DNA of 64,000 nucleotides from JAEUIT01 sp044220875 (GCA_044220875.1 JBGAQH010000006.1:332085-396084); one strand, 5' to 3'. Positions 8,676-17,548 are shown, counted from the first letter of the stretch. Made by a program: numbers and translations. The notes: generated by a model from the sequence alone, not told the origin.

Positions 8676-9521
8676 TCAGGTCCAGCCGATCGCGTAGAAG
8701 ACCGCGGTGAACACCAGGTCGGCCAGGACGACGGTGACGACGGTCTGGACGACCGTGTCGGTCGTCGCCTTGCCGACGCCGGCGGCGCCGCCGCGGACGA
8801 TCAGGCCGTTGCGGCAGGCGATGAGACCGAGCAGGAGTCCGAAGACGCCGGCCTTGATGAGACCGGTGAGGAAGTCGGCCGACTTCAGCTGGTCGAGCGT
8901 GTTGTCGCGGTAGACCTCGTAGGCGATGCCGAGGCTGTAGACGCCGGTCGCTCCGCCCGCGACGACCGAGGTGAGGTCGGCGATCACCGAGAGCAGAATG
9001 AGGCTCATCGTCGCGGCGAGCACGCGGGGCATCACGAGGAAGCGCACCGGATGGAGGGCCATCGCCTCGAGGGCCTCGATCTCCTCGCCGACCACCATCG
9101 TGCCGAGTTCCGCGGCGATCGACGCGCCGGCGAATCCGGTGAGGACGATCGCCGCGATGAGCGGCCCAAGCTCGCGGAAGACCGCGACGGCCACGAGGTT
9201 GGCGACCTTGTCGGTCTGCCCGAACTGGGCAAGGCTCGGCGCCGTCTGCAGGGCGAGGATCACGCCGATCGAGCCGGAGACGAGCATGACGATCGGCACG
9301 CTGCGCACGCCGACGCGGACGATCTGGGCGACGAACGCGTCGTTGCCGAAACGCACGCTTCGCTGGATGAGCGAGCGGTGGAGCCAGACGAGGACGTCAT
9401 ACCCGAGCCACGTGAGGCTGCCCGCGAACTCGATCGTCGCGAAGACGATCTCGCCGAGCAGCCGCAGCAGCATCGCGATGGGCTTCAGCGGCGCGACGGA
9501 AATGGACTTGGCGCTGGGCAT
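8676..9521 (-). CDS. mlaE: MlaE-family ABC permease (lipid transport)
   Basis: Inner-membrane permease of the Mla/Mce type that moves phospholipids between membranes. The 281-residue protein shows the MlaE signature region QFGQTDKVANLVAVAVFRELGPLIAAIVLTGFAG, then GASIAAELGTMVVGEEIEALEAM, and five to six hydrophobic helices. No MlaF ATPase or MlaD substrate-binding gene is visible next to it, so partners must be encoded elsewhere. It follows the STAS gene by 13 bp on the same strand; in Proteobacteria MlaB, also a STAS protein, is a partner of MlaE/F, so the pairing makes functional sense. Confidence 0.9.
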   Translation of the reverse strand: MPSAKSISVAPLKPIAMLLRLLGEIVFATIEFAGSLTWLGYDVLVWLHRSLIQRSVRFGNDAFVAQIVRVGVRSVPIVMLVSGSIGVILALQTAPSLAQFGQTDKVANLVAVAVFRELGPLIAAIVLTGFAGASIAAELGTMVVGEEIEALEAMALHPVRFLVMPRVLAATMSLILLSVIADLTSVVAGGATGVYSLGIAYEVYRDNTLDQLKSADFLTGLIKAGVFGLLLGLIACRNGLIVRGGAAGVGKATTDTVVQTVVTVVLADLVFTAVFYAIGWT

Positions 9522-9534
9522 GCGTGAGCCGAGA

Positions 9535-9876
9535 TCACGGGGCCTTCGCGTTGTCGGGCGACGGCGCGATCTCGAACACGGTGTCGAGTCGGGAGATGCT
9601 GAAGATCGATCGCACCTTGGGCTGCAGGGCGCAGAGCACCAGTCGGCAGCCGCGGGCCTTCGATCGCTGCAGTGCCTCGACGAGCGTGGCGACGCCGGAG
9701 CTGTCCATGTAGGTCACGCGGGCCAGGTCGACCACGAGCCGCTTCGGGCCCGCATCGACTTCCTCCCGCAGCCGCAAGCGCAGCTCGGGGGAGCGCGCAA
9801 GGTCGATTTCGCCGGTGAGCGCAACCACCACGCCGTCGGGGAACCGTTCGCTTGTGATCTGCAGCGTGCTTGCCAT
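9535..9876 (-). CDS. STAS-domain protein (anti-sigma factor antagonist / MlaB-like)
   Basis: A single STAS domain of 113 residues. The core VTYMDSSGVATLVEAL is the conserved phosphorylation loop, with Ser59/Ser60 as the likely kinase target; QITSERFPDGVVVALTGEIDLARSPEL forms the N-terminal strands. The gene for an RsbW-like kinase lies 42 bp upstream, the classic partner-switch pair, while MlaE lies 13 bp downstream, where an MlaB-type STAS would sit. It could therefore act as antagonist, as an Mla subunit, or as a link between the two. A TACGCT hexamer (9904-9899) lies 22 nt before the start. Confidence 0.88.
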   Translation of the reverse strand: MASTLQITSERFPDGVVVALTGEIDLARSPELRLRLREEVDAGPKRLVVDLARVTYMDSSGVATLVEALQRSKARGCRLVLCALQPKVRSIFSISRLDTVFEIAPSPDNAKAP

Positions 9877-9918
9877 GAGTCGGGCCGAATCGAGGGGTAG
9901 CGTACAGGAACGCGTCCG

Positions 9919-10422
9919 TCAGGGGGTTGTCCGCGGGCCCTCGTCGGGCTTGTCCCGCGCCGGCGACCGCGCTGGCGCCTTCATCGGTGCATGCAAGCCC
10001 ACTTCGAGCGTCGCGGTCATGCCACGCAGCGGGCGCGGCGTCCACGAGCAGCGATCGAAGGTCGAACGGATGATGTGAATGCCGAGGCCGCCCGGCTTCA
10101 CCTCGTTGAGATCGCGTGGCGCGATGGCGCAGGGATCGAAGGTCTCGCCCTCGTCCTCGAGCTTCACGCGGACGCCACCTCCGGGAAGCGGCTCAAGCCG
10201 AAGGAGAATCGGTCCGTCGGGCCGACCCTTGTAGCTGTGTCGGATGATGTTGGCGATCGCCTCATCGACCGCAAGGGCGATGCGGGCCTGCCGTTCCTCG
10301 TCGAAACCGGCGGTGGCGGCGAAACGCTCGACGCAGGCTCGAATCGCGCTCAGGTTCTCCGCCTTGCTCCAGCAGCGGAGCTCGAGTCCGGTCGCGTCGG
10401 GCGGGTGATTGCTCTCGGTCAT
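9919..10422 (-). CDS. RsbW/SpoIIAB-like anti-sigma serine kinase (HATPase_c)
   Basis: A 167-residue GHKL ATPase. The N box AVDEAIANIIRHSYKG, G1 box LEDEGETFDP and G2 box PGGLGIHIIRSTFD match the RsbW/SpoIIAB family, which bind a sigma factor and phosphorylate a STAS antagonist. The start (CAT at 10420-10422) overlaps by 4 nt the end of the upstream frameshifted lipoprotein gene. No sigma gene is adjacent, so its target is unknown. The C-terminal 20 residues (MKAPARSPARDKPDEGPRTTP) look disordered. Confidence 0.88.
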   Translation of the reverse strand: MTESNHPPDATGLELRCWSKAENLSAIRACVERFAATAGFDEERQARIALAVDEAIANIIRHSYKGRPDGPILLRLEPLPGGGVRVKLEDEGETFDPCAIAPRDLNEVKPGGLGIHIIRSTFDRCSWTPRPLRGMTATLEVGLHAPMKAPARSPARDKPDEGPRTTP

Positions 10423-10899
10423 GGCGCGGGCTCCCTCGGAGCGGGAACGGGTTGGCTCGTGGCCCACGCGACCCACGCGGGGATCGCCAGTTCCCGAACC
10501 GATTCGGGGGCGTCGTGGCGGTAGCCCATGGAGTCGCCGGTGATGTCCGTCAGCGTTCCGATGGCCATGAATCGGACAAGCGGGTCGTCTGCGTGCAGAC
10601 ACTCGACCAAGTGCCGGCGGGTGGCCTCGTCGGGCATTTCGCGGGTCGCACGATAGGCGCGGGCCGTGGCCTCGATGGCCTCCAGCCGCGCCGATGGCCT
10701 CCAGCCGCGCCCCCGGGACGGGGCTCTCAAAGCCTCCCTCGCGCGAGCCGGCGCAGCCGGCGAGAGCGCCCAGGGCAATTCCCGCGGCGGCTGCGGCCGA
10801 CGCGACGGGCGCGACAGGGAGACGTCGCCGGTCGGTACGGGCAAGATCGAGCGGAGAGTCCTCGGCCACGAGAAGGGAGGATAGCAGCGCAACCGGCAT
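10419..10899 (-). pseudogene. Lipoprotein gene broken by a 19-bp tandem duplication
   Basis: From ATG 10899 the frame encodes an N-terminus with a lipoprotein signal (VASAAAAAGIALGALAGC) and runs to ARLEAIG, where it enters a 19-bp tandem duplication (10673-10691 and 10692-10710). After the duplication the sensible protein continues in another frame: ARLEAIEATARAYRATREMP, then DEATRRHLVECLHADDPLVRFMAIGTLTDITGDSMGY, ending at 10419. ARLEAI is encoded once in each frame, so deleting one 19-bp copy restores a single lipoprotein of about 154 residues. The C-terminal half resembles a HEAT-like helical pair. As read, the gene is out of frame and probably inactive, unless this is a sequencing artefact or a phase-variable site. 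Its end overlaps the RsbW-like gene by 4 nt. Confidence 0.75.
10673..10710. repeat. 19-bp tandem duplication (two perfect copies)
   Basis: The unit cgatggcctccagccgcgc occurs at 10673-10691 and again at 10692-10710 without mismatch. As 19 is not a multiple of three, it shifts the frame of the minus-strand lipoprotein gene. Confidence 0.95.
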
Positions 10900-10999
10900 T
10901 GGCTCGCCGAGGCTTATCGGGGCTTTGGTACAGTCTCCGCCTTTTCCCGAAGCGCGGGACCCCCGCGCCTCGCCGCGGCCAGCGAAGGACCTCAACGCG

Positions 11000-12601
11000 A
11001 TGAGTGCCCCCACCAACGTGACGCCCACCCAGACCTCCACCCCGGCGGCGAACGAGACGATCCTGATCCTCGACTTCGGCAGCCAGTATGCCCAGCTCAT
11101 CGCCCGTCGCGTCCGCGAGGCCGGGGCATTCAGCCTGCTCATGGCCCCCGACACGCCGCTCGAGAAGCTGCGGGCCCTCAACCCGAAGGGCATCATCCTC
11201 TCCGGCGGGCCGTCGAGCGTGACGGAACGCGGCGCCCCGCGCTGCGATCCGAGGCTCTTCGAACTGAAGGTCCCGGTCCTGGGCATCTGCTACGGCATGC
11301 AACTCGCGTGTCAGATGCTCGGCTCGACCGTGACCCAGGCGCCGGCCCGCGAGTATGGCCGGACGCGGCTGACCATCACCGACTCGCGCGACCTGCTCAA
11401 GGGGATTCCCGCCAACACCAGCGTGTGGATGAGCCACGGCGACCAGGTCACCGACCTTTCGGGGGTCTTCGAGCCGCTCGCGTCCACGCCGACCTGCCCC
11501 TTCGCCGCGGTTCGGTTCGCGGCGAAGAGCTTCTACGGCGTCCAGTTCCATCCCGAGGTGACCCATACTCCGCACGGCGTCGACCTGCTCCGGAACTTCC
11601 TCTACAACGTCTGCGGATGCACGGGCACCTGGAAGATGAGCGACTTCCTCAACGCCGAGTGCGAGCGGGTCCGCGCCCAGGTCGGCTCCGGCCGCGTGAT
11701 CTGCGGCCTCTCCGGCGGCGTCGACAGCGCGGTCGCCGCGGCCCTCATCAACAAGGCGATCGGCAAGCAGCTCACCTGCATCTTCGTCGACAACGGCCTT
11801 CTCCGAAAGAAGGAGCGCGAGCTCGTCGAGGCCACCTTCCGCGATCACTTCGACATCGACCTCCGGGTCGTCGACGCGGAGCGCGAGTTCCTCGGCGACC
11901 TCGCCGGCGTCAGCGATCCGCAGGAGAAGCGCCGCCGCATCGGCCACCGCTTCATCGACGTCTTCAAGGCCGCCGCGGCCGAGGTCGAGCGCGACGGACG
12001 CGGGAAGATCGGCTACCTCGCCCAGGGGACGCTCTATCCCGACCGCATAGAGAGCGGCCAGAGCCATGCCGGCACCGCGGCGAACATCAAGCTCCACCAC
12101 AACGTCGGCGGACTCCCCGAGCAGCTCGGGTTCGAGCTGGTCGAGCCGCTGAAGGACCTCTTCAAGGACGAGGTCCGCGCCTTGGGCGAAGTGTTAGGTC
12201 TTCCGCCGCACATGGTCTGGCGGCATCCCTTCCCCGGTCCGGGCCTCGCGGTGCGCGTCCTCGGCGACATCACCCGGCCGAAGCTCGACCTGCTCCGGGA
12301 CTGCGACGAGATCCTGCTTGAGGAGATCGTCGCCAACAACCTCTACCGCTCGACGAACCAGGTCTTCGCCGTCCTGCTCCCGGTACGGTCGGTCGGCGTC
12401 ATGGGCGACGGACGGAGCTACGACTCGGTGGTCGCGGTCCGGGCCGTCGAGACCCAGGACTTCATGACCGCCGACTGGGCCCGCATTCCCTACGACGTGC
12501 TCGCGACGATCTCGAACCGGATCATCAACGAGGTGAAGGGCGTCAACCGCGTGGTCTACGACATCAGCTCGAAGCCGCCGGCGACGATCGAGTGGGAGTG
12601 A
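11000..12601 (+). CDS. guaA: GMP synthase (glutamine-hydrolysing)
   Basis: Converts XMP to GMP using glutamine and ATP. The 533-residue protein has the class I glutamine amidotransferase domain first (ILDFGSQYAQLIARRVRE; nucleophile Cys97 in LGICYGMQLACQ; FHPEVTHT). The ATP pyrophosphatase domain follows with P-loop SGGVDS near residue 238 (GLSGGVDSAVAAAL), then the dimerisation domain ending KPPATIEWE, the family's usual C-terminus. ATG 11000 is preceded by AAGGA at 10985-10989; a TACAGT hexamer at 10929-10934 could be the -10 element. It carries one rare TTA codon (12194-12196). It converges on the DegT gene, and a palindrome spans both stops. Confidence 0.97.
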   Translation: MSAPTNVTPTQTSTPAANETILILDFGSQYAQLIARRVREAGAFSLLMAPDTPLEKLRALNPKGIILSGGPSSVTERGAPRCDPRLFELKVPVLGICYGMQLACQMLGSTVTQAPAREYGRTRLTITDSRDLLKGIPANTSVWMSHGDQVTDLSGVFEPLASTPTCPFAAVRFAAKSFYGVQFHPEVTHTPHGVDLLRNFLYNVCGCTGTWKMSDFLNAECERVRAQVGSGRVICGLSGGVDSAVAAALINKAIGKQLTCIFVDNGLLRKKERELVEATFRDHFDIDLRVVDAEREFLGDLAGVSDPQEKRRRIGHRFIDVFKAAAAEVERDGRGKIGYLAQGTLYPDRIESGQSHAGTAANIKLHHNVGGLPEQLGFELVEPLKDLFKDEVRALGEVLGLPPHMVWRHPFPGPGLAVRVLGDITRPKLDLLRDCDEILLEEIVANNLYRSTNQVFAVLLPVRSVGVMGDGRSYDSVVAVRAVETQDFMTADWARIPYDVLATISNRIINEVKGVNRVVYDISSKPPATIEWE

Positions 12602-12617
12602 GCGCCGCGGCGCTCAC
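12598..12617. terminator. 20-bp perfect palindrome over two convergent stop codons
   Basis: The half-site gtgagcgccg (12598-12607) is followed at once by its reverse complement (12608-12617). The guaA TGA (12599-12601) and the DegT-family TGA (12616-12614, minus strand) are mirror images within it. It could work as a compact bidirectional terminator, although no T-run follows on either side. Confidence 0.5.
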
Positions 12618-13780
12618 CGCCGGAAGGTCTGCCGCTTGATCATGAGTTCAAGCGTCTGGCAGACGAGGTCGATTTCGCGCTCGCCGAGGGCATGATGGAA
12701 GGGGAGGGCGATCGAGCGGGCGCTGGTGCGCTCGGCGATCGGGAAGTCCCCGGGCTTGTGGCCCCAGCGCATCGCGTAGAACGGGAGCAGCGGCGCGACC
12801 GGGTAGGGATTGCTCGCCCCGATCTCGTGGCGGTGCAGGCCGCGGATGATGAGGTCGCGGTCGTCGGCCGTGAACGTGTCGCCGAGGCGGACCACGTAGC
12901 CCGGCCACGCGATCGTGCAGCCCTGCGGCAGGGTCGGCAGGATGAGGTCGGGATTGCCGCCGAGCCGCACGACGTACTGCTCGACGATCTTCGCCCGCCG
13001 CTCGATCGAGCGCTCGATGCGCTTCACCTGACTCGCGGCCAGCGCAGCGCGGAGTTCGTCCATGCGGCTGTCGAAGCCGAAGCGCTCGTGCTCGTAGATG
13101 CGACCGACCTCGGGGGGCAAGCCCTCCTCCGGGTCGAGGTAGGGTCGGCCCGCGTCGCGCAGCGATCGGCAGGCGTTGGCGATGATGTCGTCGTGGGTGA
13201 CGAGGACCGCGCCGTCGCCGCCGCAGACCACGCCGCTGGCCGGAAGGCCGAAGGTCGCGATGCGGCCGAAGCGGCCTGAGGGCTCGCGGCCGAGGGAACC
13301 GCCGAGCGTCTCGGTCGCGTTCTCGATGAGCGGGATCTCGAACTTCGTGCAAAGGTGGGCGAGCCGGTCAACGTCGTGCGGATTGCCGAAGTTGGCGCTG
13401 GCGACGATCGATCGGGTGCGCTCCGAGACCAGCGGCTCGACCGTGGCCGGCGAGGCGTTGAGCGTGCGCGGATCGACGTCGGCGAAGACCGGCCGCGCGC
13501 CGGTGAACGCGACGGCGTTGGCGACGACCACGGGACCGAACGCCGGCAGGATGACCTCGTGGCCGGGACCGATGCCGCAGGCGGTAAGTGCGATCCGCAA
13601 GCCCGTGCCGAGCGAGCCGACGGCGATGCCGTGCGGACGGGTCACGCGTGCGGCGAAGAGGGACTCGAACTCCCGCACCGCTTCGCCGAACCCCAGTCGC
13701 TTGCCCTTGAGGACGCGCTCCACGGCAGCGCAGTCGTCGTCGTTGATGTCCGGGAGGAACAGCGGGATCGTCTCACTCAC
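12614..13780 (-). CDS. DegT/DnrJ/EryC1/StrS-family protein lacking the usual PLP lysine
   Basis: The 388-residue protein has the fold and landmarks of sugar aminotransferases: IPLFLPDINDDDCAAVERVLKG at the N-terminus, GSLGTGLRIAL, GPGHEVILPAFGPVVVANAV, PVFADVDPRTLN, IENATETLGGSLG, and GFDSRMDELRAALAASQVKR in the C-terminal half. In active family members the cofactor lysine sits in SFxxxK-x4-GEGG. Here the matching stretch is ATFGLPASGVVCGGDGAVL, with no lysine. It may therefore be a non-transaminating family member (compare ColD-type dehydratases, where histidine replaces lysine), a regulator, or a dead copy. Neighbours do not indicate a sugar pathway. Family assignment is firm, activity uncertain. 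Confidence 0.8.
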   Translation of the reverse strand: MSETIPLFLPDINDDDCAAVERVLKGKRLGFGEAVREFESLFAARVTRPHGIAVGSLGTGLRIALTACGIGPGHEVILPAFGPVVVANAVAFTGARPVFADVDPRTLNASPATVEPLVSERTRSIVASANFGNPHDVDRLAHLCTKFEIPLIENATETLGGSLGREPSGRFGRIATFGLPASGVVCGGDGAVLVTHDDIIANACRSLRDAGRPYLDPEEGLPPEVGRIYEHERFGFDSRMDELRAALAASQVKRIERSIERRAKIVEQYVVRLGGNPDLILPTLPQGCTIAWPGYVVRLGDTFTADDRDLIIRGLHRHEIGASNPYPVAPLLPFYAMRWGHKPGDFPIAERTSARSIALPFHHALGEREIDLVCQTLELMIKRQTFRR

Positions 13781-13945
13781 GGGAGATGGGCCTCAAGGCG
13801 CCGCTGACTCCCGCGTGAGGTCCGCGCCATTCGGCGCGGGAGCGGGGGGTGCTGGCGAGCGACCGCAGTCTATCGGCGAATGGGGCGCCGGACTTGTCCC
13901 GTCGGCCCCGCGCGGCAGGTCGGGCATTCCGCACCGGGTCGGTCC

Positions 13946-15550
13946 TCAGGGCTTGAGCACCGCCGCGATCGCCTCGTCGGCACGCCCGGTGTGGCGGGCG
14001 TAGAGCCACGCCGCCTGCACCTCAAGCCCCGGATCGAGCGACCAGCCGCCGGCCGCGATCAGGCCCAGTTCGTCGACCTGAGCGTTGTCGAGCGTCGTCG
14101 CGAAACGGGCGTGGAGGAGAAGGGCCAACGCCGCGCCGCGCCGGCTGGCCTTGGCCCGGGCGCTCATGGCCACCGTCGCCGCCTCTTTCGTGTTGCTCTG
14201 CACCAGGGCGAGGAGCAAGAGGTCATGGAGCTTCGCGTCATCGGTCGCCTTCGCGAGCCGCCGTTCGATCGCCGCGGGATCGAGGGTGCCGAGTCGCGCG
14301 AGCGCCTCGATCGCCAAGTCGGCGACCGCGGGCGTGATGTCGCGCCGCTCGGCGGCGCAGACCAGGTCGGCGAAGGCCTCGTAGGTCGCCCGTTGGGCAT
14401 CCGAGCCGAGTCGCTTGGTCGCCTCCAGCGTCGCGGCGAGCGAAGGGCGGTGCTTCGTGGCGACAAGAGCCGGCAGCGCCTTCACCGGATCCCCCGATCC
14501 GCTCAACGCGTCAATCGCGTCGGCAAGCTTGGCCACGAGCGTGTCGAGGGTCGAGCCTGCGGCGACCTCGCGAAGCGGCTGCCCCGCGTTCTTGGGCAGG
14601 GGACATTCGGCGCTCAGGGCGACGAGAGCAAGGCGAACCCGGTTGGCCTGTCCTTCATCGGCGGCCACGGCGCTCTTCCACGCCGCGTAGCCGGTCGAGG
14701 TGTCGAGCTGCAGGAGCGCCGAGATCGCCGCGAGTCGCGGCTCTGCTCCCAACGCCGAGTCCTTGAGCGCCCCGCTCAGGAAGGCGATGCCGCCGGTGAG
14801 CTTGAATCGAACGGCGGCGTTCGAGAGGGCGCCGAGCACCCCGTCGCGCTCCCGAGTCGACAGTGCCCCGAATCGCGTGCGGAAGGCGTCCAGCGTCGTG
14901 GGATCCTTGGTGATCGTCGCGATCACCAGCGTCGCAACGCCGGCGACCTCGTCGTTGCGGTGTTCGGCGAGCGAGCGGAGCCGCTCCACGTCGGGCGAGC
15001 CCCCGCGACGAAGGAGCTCGGCCAGGAGCAGCACGCGGTCGCGCGGCGGCAGGTCGTCCCACACGAGCATCGCCTGGGCCTGTTCGACGCCGACCATGTC
15101 GAGGCCGACGGCCGCCCCGATGCCCGTCGATCGATCGGTCTCGCCCTTGAGCTGACCAAGGAGGAAGGGATCGACGAGTCCCTTCGGATTGAGCTCGGCA
15201 AGACCGAGGATGCCGTCGATCTGAATCGTCCAGTGCTTGCCCTGCACGAGCGATTGGAACAGCGGTCGAAGCGCCGGATCGTGAAGCTGCCGCAGGGCGA
15301 CGAGGCGCGGATGATGCGAGCCGTCGGTCGCGTACGTTGTCGCCAGGCGAAGCTCGCGGACCGAGGCGTCCCAGGGCGAGGTGTTGGCGTATTGCGCTGC
15401 GCAGGGCGAGGCGCTGCCGACGAGCGTGACCAGCGAGAGTGCCGCGCCGATCAGGACGGTCGCGGCGAGCGGGGCGCACGCAACGCCAAGCGAAGGGCGA
15501 TGGGGACGCTCGCTGCCGGCGCGGGCAACTCGGATGGATGCGGTCGCCAT
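13946..15550 (-). CDS. Secreted HEAT-like alpha-helical repeat protein, function unknown
   Basis: 534 residues with a signal peptide (LAATVLIGAALSLVTLVGSASPCAA) followed by helical repeats rich in Leu/Ala/Asp. Examples are HPRLVALRQLHDPALRPLFQSLV, VERLRSLAEHRNDEVAGVATLVIATI and VADLAIEALARLGTLDPAAIERRL. No catalytic motif is visible, so a periplasmic scaffold or protein-binding role is the best guess. I place the start at ATG 15550 because TACACT (15566-15561) lies 10 nt upstream; a TTG at 15580 would lie upstream of that -10 and is unlikely. It follows dnaA on the same strand after 45 bp. Confidence 0.7.
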   Translation of the reverse strand: MATASIRVARAGSERPHRPSLGVACAPLAATVLIGAALSLVTLVGSASPCAAQYANTSPWDASVRELRLATTYATDGSHHPRLVALRQLHDPALRPLFQSLVQGKHWTIQIDGILGLAELNPKGLVDPFLLGQLKGETDRSTGIGAAVGLDMVGVEQAQAMLVWDDLPPRDRVLLLAELLRRGGSPDVERLRSLAEHRNDEVAGVATLVIATITKDPTTLDAFRTRFGALSTRERDGVLGALSNAAVRFKLTGGIAFLSGALKDSALGAEPRLAAISALLQLDTSTGYAAWKSAVAADEGQANRVRLALVALSAECPLPKNAGQPLREVAAGSTLDTLVAKLADAIDALSGSGDPVKALPALVATKHRPSLAATLEATKRLGSDAQRATYEAFADLVCAAERRDITPAVADLAIEALARLGTLDPAAIERRLAKATDDAKLHDLLLLALVQSNTKEAATVAMSARAKASRRGAALALLLHARFATTLDNAQVDELGLIAAGGWSLDPGLEVQAAWLYARHTGRADEAIAAVLKP

Positions 15551-15560
15551 GGGAGGCCGC

Positions 15561-15566
15561 AGTGTA
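15561..15566 (-). promoter_or_regulatory. -10 element TACACT, 10 nt before the start codon
   Basis: The minus strand reads TACACT, ten bases, then the ATG at 15550. With the usual 6-8 nt from -10 to start site, the 5' leader would be only 2-4 nt. There is no Shine-Dalgarno-like sequence and no clear -35. Confidence 0.5.
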
Positions 15567-15594
15567 GAGGGATGCAGCAATCGTCGTCGCGGAC

Positions 15595-17196
15595 CTACGC
15601 GACCCGCGGCGCCGCCCGAAGGACGTCGTGGCGGAGCTGGGCGAGCAATTCCTTGAGCGGGGTCAGCCCGTCGGCGCCGGCAAGGCTCGGATCGCCTGTT
15701 TCCACGCGATCTCCGTCGGCAAGCATCTGCTCAATCCGCTTGCACGCCGAGTGGGCCGTGGAGTGCGTGTCGCGACCCAGGGCGCGCGCAATCTCGGGGA
15801 AACTCTGGGTCGTCAGCTCGCGAGCCAGGAAGACGACGATGCTCCGGGCGAGCACGACCCGGCGATGGCGGCCCGAGCCGAGCACGTCGCCCCGCTCGAC
15901 GCCGAGGCGGGTCGAGACTCGCTCGACGATTTCGGCGATGCGGATCGGGCCGCTCGGTCGACTGGTGCTCTCCTCCTCGAACGCTCGTTCGGCGATCAGG
16001 GCACCGATCTCGGTGAACCCGCCGCTCCGAGCGGGGGACGCCTGGTCGCGGTCCGGTCCGTTCGACTGGCCGGCTGCGCTGGGAACGAGTGACGCGAACG
16101 CGCTGAGCCGGGCAAGGGCCCCCTCGATCTCCCGAACGCTGCCGACACAGCGGTTGGCAACGATTTCCTCAGCGGCGGGCTGGAGCAGGATGCCTCGGCT
16201 GTGGGCGAGGCGTCGCACGAGCGAGATGCGGGTCTGGCGGTCGGGGCGGTCCACGCGGACCACCATGCCGGAGAGGAAGCGGCTCACCAGCGCCTGGCTG
16301 AACTTCTTGATCTGCCGCGGGTGTTCGTCGCTCGCCAGGACGATCCGGGCCCCACTCAGGTCGATGGCATCCATCGTGTGGAGAAACTCGCTCTGGGTCG
16401 CCGTCTTGTTCGAGAGGAAGTGGATGTCGTCGATGGCGAGAAGGTCAAGGCGCCGGAGCGACTTGCGGAAATTCTCGAGCGTCCCTTCGCGGAGGGCGGC
16501 GAGGTACTCGTTGGTGAACTGCTCGGCGGTCGTGTACCGCACGTGGAAGCGGGGGGACATGGCCCGCCGTCGGTCGCAGATGCCCTGGAGAAGATGGGTC
16601 TTCCCGACGCCGCAGTCGCCGTGGACGAAGAGGAGGTGGGTGGCGCCGGGCGCTCCCTCGGCGAGCCTTCGCGAGGCGTCATAGGCGAGCTGATTCGAGG
16701 GACCGGCGACGAACTCGTCGAGCTTCCGCAATGCGACGCGGCGGGATTCGATCCCGGGCCGACGGAGCGGCGGAGGCAGGAGGGTGATGCGGTCCGGCTC
16801 GAAGGCGGCGTCGCCGCGCCGGGGAGCACGGGAGTCTGTGGCATTCGCGAGGCCCGTCGTGGTCGTCGCCGGCTCGGATGGCGCGGCGGTCTCGCCCTCG
16901 GCGCGGGCGAAGAGCTCAGGCGAAACCCGCATCGAGACGCCAGCAGTCGAGCCCAGCGCATCGCGGGCGGCGTCGGCGAGCTCCTCGGCGAAGTGTCGGC
17001 TGATCCACTCCGCGACGTAGGGAGTGGCCAGTTCGACCAGCAGCGACCCGCCTTCCACCCGAAGGCGGGTCGTCTGCCGATCAAACCAAAGTCCGTACTT
17101 GTGGGTCCCGATGCGCTCTCCAAGTCGCTCTCCGATTCGGGCAAGCGGTGAGGGGCGGACGGGAGCGGACGGTGCGGAGGAAGCGGGTGTTGGCAC
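15595..17196 (-). CDS. dnaA: Chromosomal replication initiator DnaA
   Basis: AAA+ initiator that binds DnaA boxes and opens oriC. Domain I is ARIGERLGERIGTHKYGLWFD...YVAEWISRHFAEEL. The linker is disordered and acidic/Thr-rich. The AAA+ core has Walker A GDCGVGKTH (near residue 192), Walker B LLAIDDIHFL (near 253) and sensor region ARIVLASDEHPRQIK. Domain IV ends in GRDTHSTAHSACKRIEQM, the DnaA signature for box binding. No ATG is available: GTG 17196 gives 533 residues and GTG 17214 gives 539, and neither has a clear ribosome binding site. The usual dnaN/recF/gyrB neighbours are absent. The 1.1 kb gene-free region upstream probably holds oriC. Confidence 0.95.
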   Translation of the reverse strand: MPTPASSAPSAPVRPSPLARIGERLGERIGTHKYGLWFDRQTTRLRVEGGSLLVELATPYVAEWISRHFAEELADAARDALGSTAGVSMRVSPELFARAEGETAAPSEPATTTTGLANATDSRAPRRGDAAFEPDRITLLPPPLRRPGIESRRVALRKLDEFVAGPSNQLAYDASRRLAEGAPGATHLLFVHGDCGVGKTHLLQGICDRRRAMSPRFHVRYTTAEQFTNEYLAALREGTLENFRKSLRRLDLLAIDDIHFLSNKTATQSEFLHTMDAIDLSGARIVLASDEHPRQIKKFSQALVSRFLSGMVVRVDRPDRQTRISLVRRLAHSRGILLQPAAEEIVANRCVGSVREIEGALARLSAFASLVPSAAGQSNGPDRDQASPARSGGFTEIGALIAERAFEEESTSRPSGPIRIAEIVERVSTRLGVERGDVLGSGRHRRVVLARSIVVFLARELTTQSFPEIARALGRDTHSTAHSACKRIEQMLADGDRVETGDPSLAGADGLTPLKELLAQLRHDVLRAAPRVA

Positions 17197-17548
17197 GGTG
17201 TACTCAGGAGGCACGTCCGCCACGCAAGGAAGGGGTGACGTCGGCGGAGGCTGGTCGGAGGAGGGGGGGCATCGCCGCCGCGAGGTTGTGCCATCCAAGC
17301 GTGTCGAACATGGGCCGAGAGGATCTCCCGACGCGGCGCGAGAACGCGCATCGTGCAGGGGTGATGGGGAGGGGTGAAGGGGCGCACGCATGGCGCCGGC
17401 GGCGACGAACGCCGCGATCACTCCATCAACTCGGTTGTCGCCGCCGAACGGACCACTTTCAGCCCGGCGGAACATGTCGTCGTCCAAGAGCCTGCGAGGA
17501 GATTCGCGGCGCGAACGGAGCGCGTCGAACGACGCACGCCACACGCCG

